The notes below the pieces were generated by a model. The model did no database searches. It was not told where the DNA came from and worked only from the letters and a program-made list of their open reading frames with translations. This document shows, one piece after another, positions 47,493 to 56,010 of a stretch of 64,000 nucleotides of DNA. Both the position numbers and the translations under genes were made by a program. This DNA comes from Bacteroidota bacterium (GTDB lineage: Bacteria; Bacteroidota; Bacteroidia; Cytophagales; Cyclobacteriaceae). The stretch lies in assembly GCA_016191555.1 (NCBI GenBank), contig JACPVX010000029.1:62001-126000 (forward strand), given 5' to 3'. Within the stretch, counting starts at the first letter, position 1. Each line of letters opens with the position of its first letter.

Positions 47493-49526
47493 ATGCGACC
47501 ATTTTTCATTCTCTTTTTCAGCCTAGTTTGCCTTTGCACATACGGGCAAAATGCCACTCGTGCCCAAATTGACAAAGAGCGTGATGGTTCATTTTTAGAT
47601 GAGAAGACGTATGAGAAAGCAAGAGGCTTTATTCGAAAAGACAGTACTTATTATGTGGGCTACTTATTGGAAGGTGCATTTCTATTTTTTCGTGCCAATG
47701 ATGAGCTTGGTTTTAATAAAGCCATCGGGCCATTGAAGAAGGCGTTGGATAAAATTGAATATGATTTTGATCCGTTACTGCGCATCCGCTCCAATAATTA
47801 TTCAGTATACAGCGCCAATTACCGCTATCATTTTGACTACGGATTGATTACTTACTTCCTAAGTCGCTGTTATCAAAATGTAGAACAGCAAGACAAAGCC
47901 ATGGAAGTATTGATGCACATTCGCGATCGTAACTTCCAAATGGAAATCAACATGGATTCGTACAATACCATGGCGTGGATTTTCCATCGCAACCGGGTGT
48001 ACACCTCCAAACAATTTCCGTTTTTGAAAAACTCAGTCAAAGAAAATGTCGCTGCTGCTAATCGATATTTAGATTCGGCTTTACAAAAAATCCAAAATGA
48101 TTTTGCCGTGAACAATGGTTTGTACGATCCAAATTTTTTGAATCGTCAATACCTGAGCACGTATCACTATAAAGCAATGATCCACGACTATTTGTTGGAT
48201 ATTGATTCGGCCAATTACTATTACGATATGCTGATTCAGAATCAGGCATACTCCAGCAACAACTATGCAGAGTTCAAGCTGGCGATGGGCGAATTTGAAG
48301 AAGCCGATCTTTTCTTTCGCGAGGCAGAAGACCGTGAACGCAGTCCGGAAAAAACCACCAAAGAATATTATTACATGCGCGGCACCTTGGCTATCTATCG
48401 TGGCCAACCACAATTAGCCGATTCACTGCTTAATAATGTATTGCAATCACAGGGAAGCACACCCGGCTATGGCTGGCATTGTATCGGTTTGGCGCGGGCA
48501 CAACATTACGAAGGACTTACAGCTGAAAGCCAGGAACGCACCAACAAGGCAGCGCGTTTTCAAGAATTACATATTGGCACCACGTGGGGACAAGAGCAAT
48601 ATAATTTAGCCGTTGCCTCATTGAATTATATTAATCAATTGCAATTCAAAAAAGAATATTGGTTCGAACACGATGAATGGTATTTCTGGCTCAACCCGCT
48701 GAACTGGTATCGGTGGGTGAAGTACACATTGGAAATCCGTCATCATAAAATGTTATTGGCCTCACTCATTGCAGAGAATCCCGAACGAGAGCAAGTTATT
48801 TACTCTATCTTCTCTCCTGAAAATTTAGTTTCATTTGATGAGGTCTGGTCTGCAATAGATGGATTTGGTAATGAATACTTCATTGACATTTATAAGAAGA
48901 AATTGCAAACCGATAAGCGGCCCCGCGTGAAAAAGTATTTCCGTTATTTTCTGGGCAAGCTTTATCTGGCCGAAGGAAAAGAAACAGAAGCGATTCAGTT
49001 TTTTAATCAGGTCTTGAATGATCCGGACAGTACCGATCCTTATCAAACTATGCTTTTAGCGAGAACCTATGAAGGTTTAGCTATGGCCAACAGCGGAAGT
49101 GAAAAAGCACGCTATACTCAGTTACTCTACAACATCTATCCACAACTTCTTCCTTTCACTGATTTGAAAATGGAGTTTAATTTAGGTGAAGTTTCTACAG
49201 CTAATGAAGAACAAGAAAAAGTGATGGCCGATCTAAAAAACACAAGCATCTATTTTTCTTCAAATGAAAAAGCACCCAGCGTTTCAATTTCATTTGCGGC
49301 AAGAGGCGAGGCTTTGGATATTCGATATGCTGTCAACAATGGAGGGAACGCCACTCAACAAGGTATATTAACTATTGAAGTAACCGAAAAAGAAAATGCA
49401 GGAAAACTATTAGCCTATCACCTCTTTGGTATTCACAAAACTAAAATTGGTGAACAACCGCGAATTACGCCTGCTGTAGAAAAAGAAAAGACAGAGAAAA
49501 AAGAGAAACCGGAAAAATCAGTTTAA
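47493..49526 (+). CDS. Exported TPR-repeat protein of the MoxR operon
   Basis: 677 residues. A signal peptide at 1-19 (LFFSLVCLCTYGQ) is followed by alpha-helical repeats that look like TPR/Sel1 (for example YFLSRCYQNVEQQDKAMEVL, YFLGKLYLAEGKETEAIQFF). The last 90 residues are beta-like and end in a Lys/Glu-rich tail. I do not recognise a narrower family. It starts 26 bases after the MoxR gene and is probably the fourth operon member; an envelope scaffolding role is inferred from repeats and export only. Confidence 0.75.
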   Translation: MRPFFILFFSLVCLCTYGQNATRAQIDKERDGSFLDEKTYEKARGFIRKDSTYYVGYLLEGAFLFFRANDELGFNKAIGPLKKALDKIEYDFDPLLRIRSNNYSVYSANYRYHFDYGLITYFLSRCYQNVEQQDKAMEVLMHIRDRNFQMEINMDSYNTMAWIFHRNRVYTSKQFPFLKNSVKENVAAANRYLDSALQKIQNDFAVNNGLYDPNFLNRQYLSTYHYKAMIHDYLLDIDSANYYYDMLIQNQAYSSNNYAEFKLAMGEFEEADLFFREAEDRERSPEKTTKEYYYMRGTLAIYRGQPQLADSLLNNVLQSQGSTPGYGWHCIGLARAQHYEGLTAESQERTNKAARFQELHIGTTWGQEQYNLAVASLNYINQLQFKKEYWFEHDEWYFWLNPLNWYRWVKYTLEIRHHKMLLASLIAENPEREQVIYSIFSPENLVSFDEVWSAIDGFGNEYFIDIYKKKLQTDKRPRVKKYFRYFLGKLYLAEGKETEAIQFFNQVLNDPDSTDPYQTMLLARTYEGLAMANSGSEKARYTQLLYNIYPQLLPFTDLKMEFNLGEVSTANEEQEKVMADLKNTSIYFSSNEKAPSVSISFAARGEALDIRYAVNNGGNATQQGILTIEVTEKENAGKLLAYHLFGIHKTKIGEQPRITPAVEKEKTEKKEKPEKSV

Positions 49527-49861
49527 GCAAGCTTCTTGATTTTGGTAGGATTGCTAAGCTTGTAATCAGTTGCCTTATTCGAAATCTTCAGAGCTTTATT
49601 GGTATAGCCCTTTGCATATGATTTACTGCGAGCTTCAAATTCAATAGCATCACCGGGCTGAATTCGGGCTTTTACAAAACCTTCCGTGTACGTAAACCAA
49701 ATATGATCGGCAACGATCAATGCTGTCTCCACATCAACAATATCTTTCAATAAAATGGTTTCTTCGCTATATCCTTTGTAGTTGATCTTCTTACCTATGC
49801 GCTCAAAGTGCGCTTTGTATTTTTTTCGCTCACCCTCAACTTTTGCTAATTCTTTTCGCAT
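49523..49861 (-). CDS. Hypothetical protein
   Basis: 112 residues, basic (many Lys), no signal peptide or membrane helix, no cysteine. It has a helical N-terminus and a beta-rich middle (VDVETALIVADHIWFTYTEGFVKARIQPGDAIEFEARSK in outline, with strand-turn-strand spacing like an OB or SH3 barrel). I do not recognise the family. Its stop overlaps the stop of the convergent TPR gene by four bases. Confidence 0.65.
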   Translation of the reverse strand: MRKELAKVEGERKKYKAHFERIGKKINYKGYSEETILLKDIVDVETALIVADHIWFTYTEGFVKARIQPGDAIEFEARSKSYAKGYTNKALKISNKATDYKLSNPTKIKKLA

Positions 49862-49924
49862 GGCTCAAAGGTAGTACAGTTCGCTGAAGGTTGAATCTTC
49901 GCGGCAGATATCTATCTTTATTGA

Positions 49925-50383
49925 ATGAAAAACTTCGCCATCATCCTACTGTCGATTGCGGGCTTCACTTCGGTGAAAGCGCAAAGTGCCGAATACGAAA
50001 AACAGAAAAACGAAAAGATGAAGGTTCCTTCACCTTTCGAGGCCATCATTAGCAGACAAGATAATCGTGAAATCATATATCAAGATGATTATGTGGTAGC
50101 CTTTGTTCCGATTCGCAAACAAGCACCCGTGCATCTGCTCATCGTACCTAAGAAAAGAGTTTACACCATAAACGATGTTGAAGATGCCGATGCAGCTATG
50201 CTCAGCAGCATGATGCTGGCGGCTAAAAAGTTAGCCAAACAATATCAGGTAGATAAAACAGGATTCCGGCTAGTGATTAACACCAATGAAAACGCCAATC
50301 AAACGGTATTTCACCTCCACATGCATTTATTAGGCGGCATGCCTCTTGGCCCCGCTGTAACTCAAACGTATTCCGAAAAATAA
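49925..50383 (+). CDS. HIT-family protein with an export signal
   Basis: 152 residues. The C-terminal part is a HIT (histidine triad) domain: DYVVAFVPIRKQAPVHLLIVPKK in the middle and the catalytic triad VFHLHMHLLGG (HxHxH). Members hydrolyse or transfer nucleoside phosphates, mostly in the cytoplasm. Here the first 19 residues (FAIILLSIAGFTSVKA) form a convincing signal peptide cleaved before QSAEY, so the enzyme is probably periplasmic. It lies between two divergent/convergent single genes and seems to be monocistronic. Confidence 0.88.
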   Translation: MKNFAIILLSIAGFTSVKAQSAEYEKQKNEKMKVPSPFEAIISRQDNREIIYQDDYVVAFVPIRKQAPVHLLIVPKKRVYTINDVEDADAAMLSSMMLAAKKLAKQYQVDKTGFRLVINTNENANQTVFHLHMHLLGGMPLGPAVTQTYSEK

Positions 50384-50446
50384 ATTTTCGTAGCCTGTAA
50401 TTATTGCTTTCAATGTCCGACATATCGGGCAATTGAATCAGCTATT

Positions 50447-51628
50447 ATGGCCGCACAAAAAAAATCGATCCGAAGTATTGCCTCATTTATTGTTTTGATG
50501 ATTGCTGGTGCGGGGGTGGGATTTCTAGGTGCCCAATTTGGAATGAATGCCGCCAAGACTCAACCCGGCATCAATGTGGTGATTCTTTTGGTTCTCCTGA
50601 TTCCTGCCTACTTTGTTGTAGTCGGGTTTCATGAAGGAGGCCACGTAGTAGCCGGATTATTGATGCGCTTCGAGTTTAGAATGTTTGTGGTTGGACCATT
50701 TTTATGGGAAAAAGAAAATGCGCAATTAAAATTCAAGTGGAATAAAAATGTAAACGTGTCCGGTGGAATGGCTATCTGTCTACCTACGGATTCAGAGAAT
50801 TTAAGCAAGCGCTTCTCATTTTACGCAGCTGGAGGGCCGATCGCCAGTCTACTATTTTCAGGAATTACTTTTCTGCTTCACTTAGCTGCGAATAGCTGGG
50901 CTGAATCCGGAGCTAGCTGGCTAACCATTCCCAGCCAAGCCCTCTTCATGACGGCTTTCTTATCGCTCGTTATTTTTGCCATGACTGCCTTGCCATTTCG
51001 TGCCGGAGGTTTTTACTCAGATGGTGCACGTGTCATCCGATTTATGCGCGGTGGTGATGTAGCGCGTTTTGATTTATTGCTGCTAAAAATTATTACCGGA
51101 AGCGCGAGTGGCATCCGTCCACGCGACTTACAACTTTCAGAATTGATCGAAGCTAAAGCATTAGCCCAAAAACTGAATGCACCTATGGGGGTATATCTCC
51201 ATGCATATCATTATCAAATTGATTTTGACAAAAATGAAATTCAACATGCCGAAGAGCATTTACAAAACTACGTGAAGCTAGCCGATGACGTGCCGGGTGG
51301 AATACGAAATGCAGTATGGCTGGATGCTGCATTCTTTTATGCTGTCGCTAAACAAGATCTACCGAAAGCTGAATCTTATTGGAATCAGTTTACACCTTCT
51401 GCTTTGATTCCGAAGGCAATGGTGCTAGCCACGGAAGCGGCAATCTTTTGGTTGAAGAACGAACGCCAATCGTTTCAGGAAAAATATGATTCCGCTTTGC
51501 GCGAACTACCGAATATGCTCGACAAAGGATTGAGCGTGGCGTTACGCGACAAACTCCTACAACTTAAAAATAGCGCGCCCCAAAGTACATCAGCGCATCT
51601 TGTGCAACCAATCAGCGAGGCGGTTTGA
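50447..51628 (+). CDS. M50-like membrane metallopeptidase
   Basis: 393 residues. Membrane helices flank the zinc motif HEGGH (His62, Glu63, His66; HExxH form), as in site-2 protease (M50) enzymes, and ALPFRAGGFYSDGARVI further on fits the third-ligand region (Asp in SDGA). The last third (from about 210) is soluble and helical and not typical of M50. Regulated intramembrane cleavage of an anti-sigma factor is the family role, but no target is adjacent. Its end overlaps the convergent GAPDH-like gene by 39 bases. Confidence 0.78.
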   Translation: MAAQKKSIRSIASFIVLMIAGAGVGFLGAQFGMNAAKTQPGINVVILLVLLIPAYFVVVGFHEGGHVVAGLLMRFEFRMFVVGPFLWEKENAQLKFKWNKNVNVSGGMAICLPTDSENLSKRFSFYAAGGPIASLLFSGITFLLHLAANSWAESGASWLTIPSQALFMTAFLSLVIFAMTALPFRAGGFYSDGARVIRFMRGGDVARFDLLLLKIITGSASGIRPRDLQLSELIEAKALAQKLNAPMGVYLHAYHYQIDFDKNEIQHAEEHLQNYVKLADDVPGGIRNAVWLDAAFFYAVAKQDLPKAESYWNQFTPSALIPKAMVLATEAAIFWLKNERQSFQEKYDSALRELPNMLDKGLSVALRDKLLQLKNSAPQSTSAHLVQPISEAV

Positions 51629-52579
51629 GTAGCCCCACTCATTGTCAAACCAGGTCAGCACTTTAGCATGTGTTCCATTAGTTACTCGGGTCAGTGCTCC
51701 GTCCACTATAGAAGAGTGTGGATTCCCTAGCACATCTGCAGAAACAATAGGATCAAATGTAATAGCCACACTATTTTTCATTTCGTGGTTAGCCTTCTGT
51801 TGAATGAAGGCGTTCAACCGATCGGCACTCGTTGCTTTTTTTAGAACCAGTGAGATATCTGCTAATGCACCGCATGGAATTGGTACTCGCGTGGACATGG
51901 TCTCAATCTTTCCGCGCAAAGCGGGAAAAATAGTTTCGAGTACAGGACGGATGTTTACTTCAAACGGAATGATGGAATGTGCAGCTGCTCTTCCTCTCCG
52001 CAACCCTTTGTATGGCGCATCGATTAGTTGTTGTCTTGTAGTATAGCCTTGAATGACGTTGATATGAGCAGACTCAATACCAAAAGCCTGCTCAACTACA
52101 TGCAGAAGTGGCGCCACGCAGTTGATCGTGCAATCTCCTGGAGAAACAAGTGTTAAATCCTGCTGATCATTTACACCCCAAATAGTAGACGGAAGATCTT
52201 TTGAAAAAGTAGTGAGCAGAACTTTCTTTGCACCCACCGCTACGTGTTGCTGCATTTCAGAAGAGTGCGTAAACAAACCAGTAGCTTCAACGACTACATC
52301 AATCGCATGTTGTTGCCAATTCAATTGAGCTATATTGGGCTGCTGAAAGCAGATAATTTCATGGCCATCAACTGAGAATCCGTTGGCGGTGGATTGTATG
52401 TCTTGATTGAAAGTGCCGCGAATAGAATCGTATTTGAGTAAGTAGATCAGATTCTCTTTCGCCATTAAGTCGTTAACGGCAATCAAGTTCTTTAACTGAC
52501 CGCGCTGGTGCAAAACCCGAAAAAGTGTGCGGCCAATTCTTCCCATTCCATTGATAGCATACCTGCCCATAGTTTTCAT
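51590..52579 (-). CDS. Glyceraldehyde-3-phosphate dehydrogenase-like protein, catalytic His replaced
   Basis: 329 residues and of GAPDH type throughout: YAINGMGRIGRTLFRVL (NAD), DSIRGTF, WNxEAT-type FEATGLF region, active-site Cys150 in GDCTINCVAPLLH, GLRRGRAAAHSIIP and the C-terminal WFDNEWGYSNRLADWL. In ordinary GAPDH the TTVHxxT segment carries the base His176; the equivalent here reads NVIQGYT (Gln177). The Cys-His pair is thus incomplete. It may be a paralogue with altered chemistry or a non-catalytic role. A start at the second ATG (MGRYAING) is also possible. Confidence 0.85.
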   Translation of the reverse strand: MKTMGRYAINGMGRIGRTLFRVLHQRGQLKNLIAVNDLMAKENLIYLLKYDSIRGTFNQDIQSTANGFSVDGHEIICFQQPNIAQLNWQQHAIDVVVEATGLFTHSSEMQQHVAVGAKKVLLTTFSKDLPSTIWGVNDQQDLTLVSPGDCTINCVAPLLHVVEQAFGIESAHINVIQGYTTRQQLIDAPYKGLRRGRAAAHSIIPFEVNIRPVLETIFPALRGKIETMSTRVPIPCGALADISLVLKKATSADRLNAFIQQKANHEMKNSVAITFDPIVSADVLGNPHSSIVDGALTRVTNGTHAKVLTWFDNEWGYSNRLADWLHKMR

Positions 52580-52755
52580 TTAGTGGATGCAATTTTACTA
52601 AGAATACTGATCGAACGCGATACCTCTTTAAATGTTCGTGTTCGTTACTCATAAAAACTGTCATCCACTCATAATCCGGTGCATCTTGCTCAAAATGGCC
52701 TAACCACAAAAGCACGCTCTCGTATGTTTGCACAACTAAACAAAAAAACTCCCTC

Positions 52756-53340
52756 ATGAAAAACTGGATGATCCTCGCCATTTGTTCGTTTGCTATCATT
52801 AGCTGTAGCAAAGACGAAACCGTAGCACCCACTATTGTTGAATCGCCTCTCAGCACATTTTTATCTTCTAAAACAGATTTGACTTTCGACACTTTCAAAT
52901 CTGATTCATACTCGCTGGGCTACGAATTTAAAACAACAGCCGATGGTTCCGTAACAGCTTTGGGTTGCTCTTCCACCGAAGCCGGCACTTTTGCGCTGCA
53001 ACTGTATAAAGTGGACAGTGTGAACAATACCGGAACCTTAGTAGCTTCTGCGTCTATTGATTTAGCAGCCGGTGATATTGCCAATCGCAAATTCAATTAC
53101 AAAACATTAACGCAAAAAGTAGCGATCAGCAAAGGTGTTTATTACCGAGTAACGTATTCTGTAGAAAACAAAACATTCGAGCGTCTGCAGGCATCGAATA
53201 ATCCATCAATGACTTTTCCAATCATATCTGCTAATAAAAAAGTATTAATCAAAAGAGGTGTGTATGGAAGCGTCAGTTCATTTCCAGATCAGTACTGGGA
53301 TGTACTGTACATGGCTGATGCGAAATTAGAATTTAAATAG
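52756..53340 (+). CDS. Hypothetical lipoprotein with DUF4082-like domain
   Basis: 194 residues. A lipoprotein signal ends at ISC (Cys17) followed by SKDETV. The remaining beta-rich sequence (YSLGYEFKTTADGSVTALGCSS, then VSKGVYYRVTYSVENK-like strands) resembles DUF4082, a domain found in secreted Bacteroidota proteins. The resemblance is by pattern only. It is likely surface-exposed or periplasmic and is followed by a strong terminator. Confidence 0.65.
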   Translation: MKNWMILAICSFAIISCSKDETVAPTIVESPLSTFLSSKTDLTFDTFKSDSYSLGYEFKTTADGSVTALGCSSTEAGTFALQLYKVDSVNNTGTLVASASIDLAAGDIANRKFNYKTLTQKVAISKGVYYRVTYSVENKTFERLQASNNPSMTFPIISANKKVLIKRGVYGSVSSFPDQYWDVLYMADAKLEFK

Positions 53341-53363
53341 CTCTATACCATTCAAAGTAAAAG

Positions 53364-53390
53364 ACCGAAGGCCTCACCTTCGGTTTTTTT
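53364..53390 (+). terminator. Rho-independent terminator after the DUF4082-like lipoprotein gene
   Basis: Perfect 8-base stem ACCGAAGG (53364-53371) and CCTTCGGT (53377-53384) with a CCTCA loop, followed immediately by seven T residues (53384-53390). It lies 23 bases past the stop codon. This is the clearest terminator in the window. Confidence 0.9.
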
Positions 53391-53545
53391 ATGCCTTCGA
53401 AAAAAATCGGCATCGCAGGTTTTCAATTTATTTTTATCTTGAAGCCCTAACCCAAAACCTACCTATGAAATGGTTTTTACGAAACTCCACTTCCAGTGAA
53501 GTATCATTTCGGCCCATGTGACCTTAAATCAAAAATTATAAACTC

Positions 53546-54529
53546 ATGAAAAAATTATTGTCGTATGTGCTTTTTGCCATTGGCTTTGTCATTGTGGCCG
53601 TAGTCGGATTATTCTCCTATGTAAAATTTGCGCTGCCCGATGTGGGCGAAGCCGAAGCCATTACCATACAAGCTTCACAGGAACAAATTGAACGCGGAAA
53701 ATATTTAGCGAATGCGGTGGCTGTTTGTATGGATTGCCACTCTACGCGCGATTGGTCTAAATTTTCCGGTCCACTTACGCCCGGCACACTCGGTCAGGGA
53801 GGCGAACGTTTTGATCACAGCATGGGCCTTCCCGGGATTTTCTATTCCAAGAATATCACTCCCTCTGCCATCAGCCGCTATACCGATGGCGAGTTGTATC
53901 GGGTGATTACAACCGGTGTTACAAAAGAAGGAAGAGCGATGTTCCCACTAATGCCTTATTTATACTACGGAAAAATGGATAAAGAAGACGCGTATGCAAT
54001 CATTGCTTACCTGCGCACCATCCCTTCGCTGCAACATGAAGTACCCTCCTCAGCGGCTGATTTTCCCGTGAATATTATTATGAACACCATACCTACCAAA
54101 GCACAACCTCAAGCTCGTCCGGCACAAACTGACATGCTTGCCTATGGAGCTTACATGACGAATGCAGCTGCGTGCATGGAATGCCACACGAAAGTAAACG
54201 ACCAAGGGCAAGTGATTCCCGAAGTGGCCTTTGGTGGCGGAAGAACTTTTCAATATCCCGATGGTTCGATGGTTACATCGTCCAACATTACTCCCGATTT
54301 AGAAACCGGCATCGGCAACTGGAGCGAAGAAGCGTTTGTGCAACGATTCAAAGCTTATGCTGATAGTTCGTATGTAACCCCGCCTGTGGCAAAAGGAGAA
54401 TTTCAAACCATTATGCCATGGACCATGTATGCGCAAATGAAAAAAGAAGATTTAGTGGCTATTTATAATTATCTAAAATCTGTAAAACCCATCCAGCAAA
54501 AAGTAGTGAAGTTTACGACTAGTCGCTGA
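53546..54529 (+). CDS. Diheme cytochrome c
   Basis: 327 residues. An N-terminal helix (about 4-25) anchors or exports the protein, then two class I-type heme sites: CMDCH in the first domain and CMECH in the second, with candidate axial Met residues in MFPLMPY and TIMPWTMY. The two halves look related to each other (KYLANAVAVCMDCH and AYMTNAAACMECH), so the gene probably arose by internal duplication. Heme attachment would use the Ccm system at 19-24 kb. Electron partner unknown. Confidence 0.92.
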   Translation: MKKLLSYVLFAIGFVIVAVVGLFSYVKFALPDVGEAEAITIQASQEQIERGKYLANAVAVCMDCHSTRDWSKFSGPLTPGTLGQGGERFDHSMGLPGIFYSKNITPSAISRYTDGELYRVITTGVTKEGRAMFPLMPYLYYGKMDKEDAYAIIAYLRTIPSLQHEVPSSAADFPVNIIMNTIPTKAQPQARPAQTDMLAYGAYMTNAAACMECHTKVNDQGQVIPEVAFGGGRTFQYPDGSMVTSSNITPDLETGIGNWSEEAFVQRFKAYADSSYVTPPVAKGEFQTIMPWTMYAQMKKEDLVAIYNYLKSVKPIQQKVVKFTTSR

Positions 54530-54540
54530 TGGTAAGCATG

Positions 54541-54573
54541 CCACCGGGTACTTCTAATGGATGCATCCGGTGG
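54541..54573 (+). terminator. Weak hairpin after the cytochrome c gene
   Basis: CCACCGG (54541-54547) pairs with CCGGTGG (54567-54573) around a 19-base loop and is followed by ATTTATT. The stem is G+C-rich but the loop is large and the T-run broken, so activity as a terminator is uncertain. Confidence 0.4.
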
Positions 54574-54647
54574 ATTTATTCCGTTGGCTCTAACTTTTTT
54601 TGGTGAGGGCGAAATTCCAATGTAGCTTGCGCCCGAATTATTAACCT

Positions 54648-54872
54648 ATGAGCGCAACAAAGATCATCATTAACAACAACGGTTCCATTAAAGTAGAAGG
54701 CGACTTTGAAATCGTAGACAGCCAAGGCAACGCTTATGGTTTGCAAGGCAGAACCGTCATTGGGCTTTGCCGCTGCGGGCTCTCCGCCAACAAACCTTTT
54801 TGCGATGGGTCGCACAAAGAAAAATTTACTCATCAAGCTACCGCTTTTGAATTGCCTCCGCGCAAAGCGTAG
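54648..54872 (+). CDS. CDGSH iron-sulfur domain protein
   Basis: 74 residues. The ligand pattern CRCGLSANKPFCDGSH gives three cysteines and one histidine in the CDGSH order (CxCx8-9CxxxH), expected to bind a [2Fe-2S] cluster. The preceding strands (INNNGSIKVEGDFEI) are typical of short bacterial CDGSH proteins. Role in iron-sulfur or redox handling is inferred from family. Single gene, downstream of the diheme cytochrome gene. Confidence 0.93.
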   Translation: MSATKIIINNNGSIKVEGDFEIVDSQGNAYGLQGRTVIGLCRCGLSANKPFCDGSHKEKFTHQATAFELPPRKA

Positions 54873-54938
54873 TTCTAACAAATCGCCATAGCTGTAAAAG
54901 GTTCATCGGCTCGTTAACAACCGAAAAATAAATTACCA

Positions 54939-55385
54939 ATGAAAAGAATTGTAGAAGCCCGCAAGCTGTTGGGTGTAGATAAAGATATTGACCTGAAAGA
55001 ATTAAAGTCCATCTATCGCACGTTCATGAAAGATTGGCACCCTGATAAGTTTCATGATAATCCGCAAGGAAAGTTGGAAGCCGAAGAGAAAAGCAAAAAC
55101 TTTATTGAGGCCTATCACTTACTCGTGAGCATCGCTCCGGAAACCCATGCATTGCAGGCTGAGCAATACACCAATAGTATTACAACCTCGCGGATTGCCG
55201 ACTTTCAATACAAATCGCAGACATTACAAATCAATTTTGTAGATGGCAGTTGCTATGAATATTTTGGGTTACCTAAAAATATCTATCAGAAATTGGTAAA
55301 CTCCGACACGCCAGACCGGTTTGCCCGCAGGCACATTTATCATTCCTACATCTACCGCAAAGCCGGTAAAGCAAGCGAGGAATAA
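54939..55385 (+). CDS. J-domain protein with KTSC domain
   Basis: 148 residues made of two small domains. Residues 1-65 are a J-domain with the invariant HPD tripeptide (WHPDKFHD), which stimulates a DnaK partner. The second part (about 85-148) is a KTSC domain: RIADFQYKSQTLQINFVDGSCYEYFGLP and FARRHIYHSYIYRK. The combination occurs in Bacteroidota. Proposed roles (chaperone recruitment to an RNA-binding partner) are inferred; the KTSC function is not settled. Confidence 0.85.
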   Translation: MKRIVEARKLLGVDKDIDLKELKSIYRTFMKDWHPDKFHDNPQGKLEAEEKSKNFIEAYHLLVSIAPETHALQAEQYTNSITTSRIADFQYKSQTLQINFVDGSCYEYFGLPKNIYQKLVNSDTPDRFARRHIYHSYIYRKAGKASEE

Positions 55386-55525
55386 GCTTTTGAAAAGAAG
55401 ATTGACGATGCCATTTGGATTAGGCTCAAAGTTCTGAATTCATCGAATTTGTGAAGCAGGTAAAAAACTAATTCCAAAAATTCATTAGTATTGGTTATTG
55501 TTCAACCTCAAACAAAGTTTATACC

Positions 55526-55891
55526 ATGGCAAAAAAGAAGAAAAAATTATTGCGCTTCCGCGGAAATGAGGGCGGTGCAATGGATGAAAAGGTAGTGAAG
55601 AAGTGGATTCAGCAACACGAAGATCACCACGTAACAAAAGCCCATTTCTTTGGTCGCGAGATCATCGAAAAAATATTACGTCAACCTGACTGCGTGGGTA
55701 TTCGAATTTATTACGCACTCGATGATGACGGTCAAAAGCAATTGATATTGGTGGGCGCTGATGAGAAAGGTAATAACCTCTGGCCAAGCACTAAAACCAA
55801 TCGCAAAAAAGGATTGATGGGCGATGGCGGGGATAACACTACTGCGGATAAATCCTCTCCATGTCCACCAAATTGCCCGCCAAATTTATAA
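55526..55891 (+). CDS. Small hypothetical protein with IRIYY motif
   Basis: 121 residues, basic N-terminus (KKKKKLLRFRG), no signal peptide. The middle, FFGREIIEKILRQPDCVGIRIYYALDDDGQKQLILVG, looks strand-rich and resembles a pattern I associate with small Bacteroidota proteins of unknown role. The tail is polar and ends CPPNCPPNL. It precedes the membrane protein/kinase genes on the same strand, separated by 119 bases. Confidence 0.65.
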   Translation: MAKKKKKLLRFRGNEGGAMDEKVVKKWIQQHEDHHVTKAHFFGREIIEKILRQPDCVGIRIYYALDDDGQKQLILVGADEKGNNLWPSTKTNRKKGLMGDGGDNTTADKSSPCPPNCPPNL

Positions 55892-56010
55892 GTAGCTAAT
55901 TATTTTCTTTAGGCTAAATCCTATTCATGCCCTTGGTGATTTTGTTGACCTCTTAGTTAACTTAATCGCCAAGGCATAAAAAAACACAAATCGTTATACA
56001 TCTTTTGAAC

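Noticed and set aside
54576..54881. A 101-codon minus-strand frame opposite the CDGSH gene
   Set aside because: The plus-strand frame carries the complete CDGSH metal-binding pattern, so the antisense frame is a by-product.
55386..55525. A stretch translating to about 21 codons ending in a stop (FEKKIDDAIWIRLKV...)
   Set aside because: It might be a relic of a gene, but it is too short and without a start codon to support.
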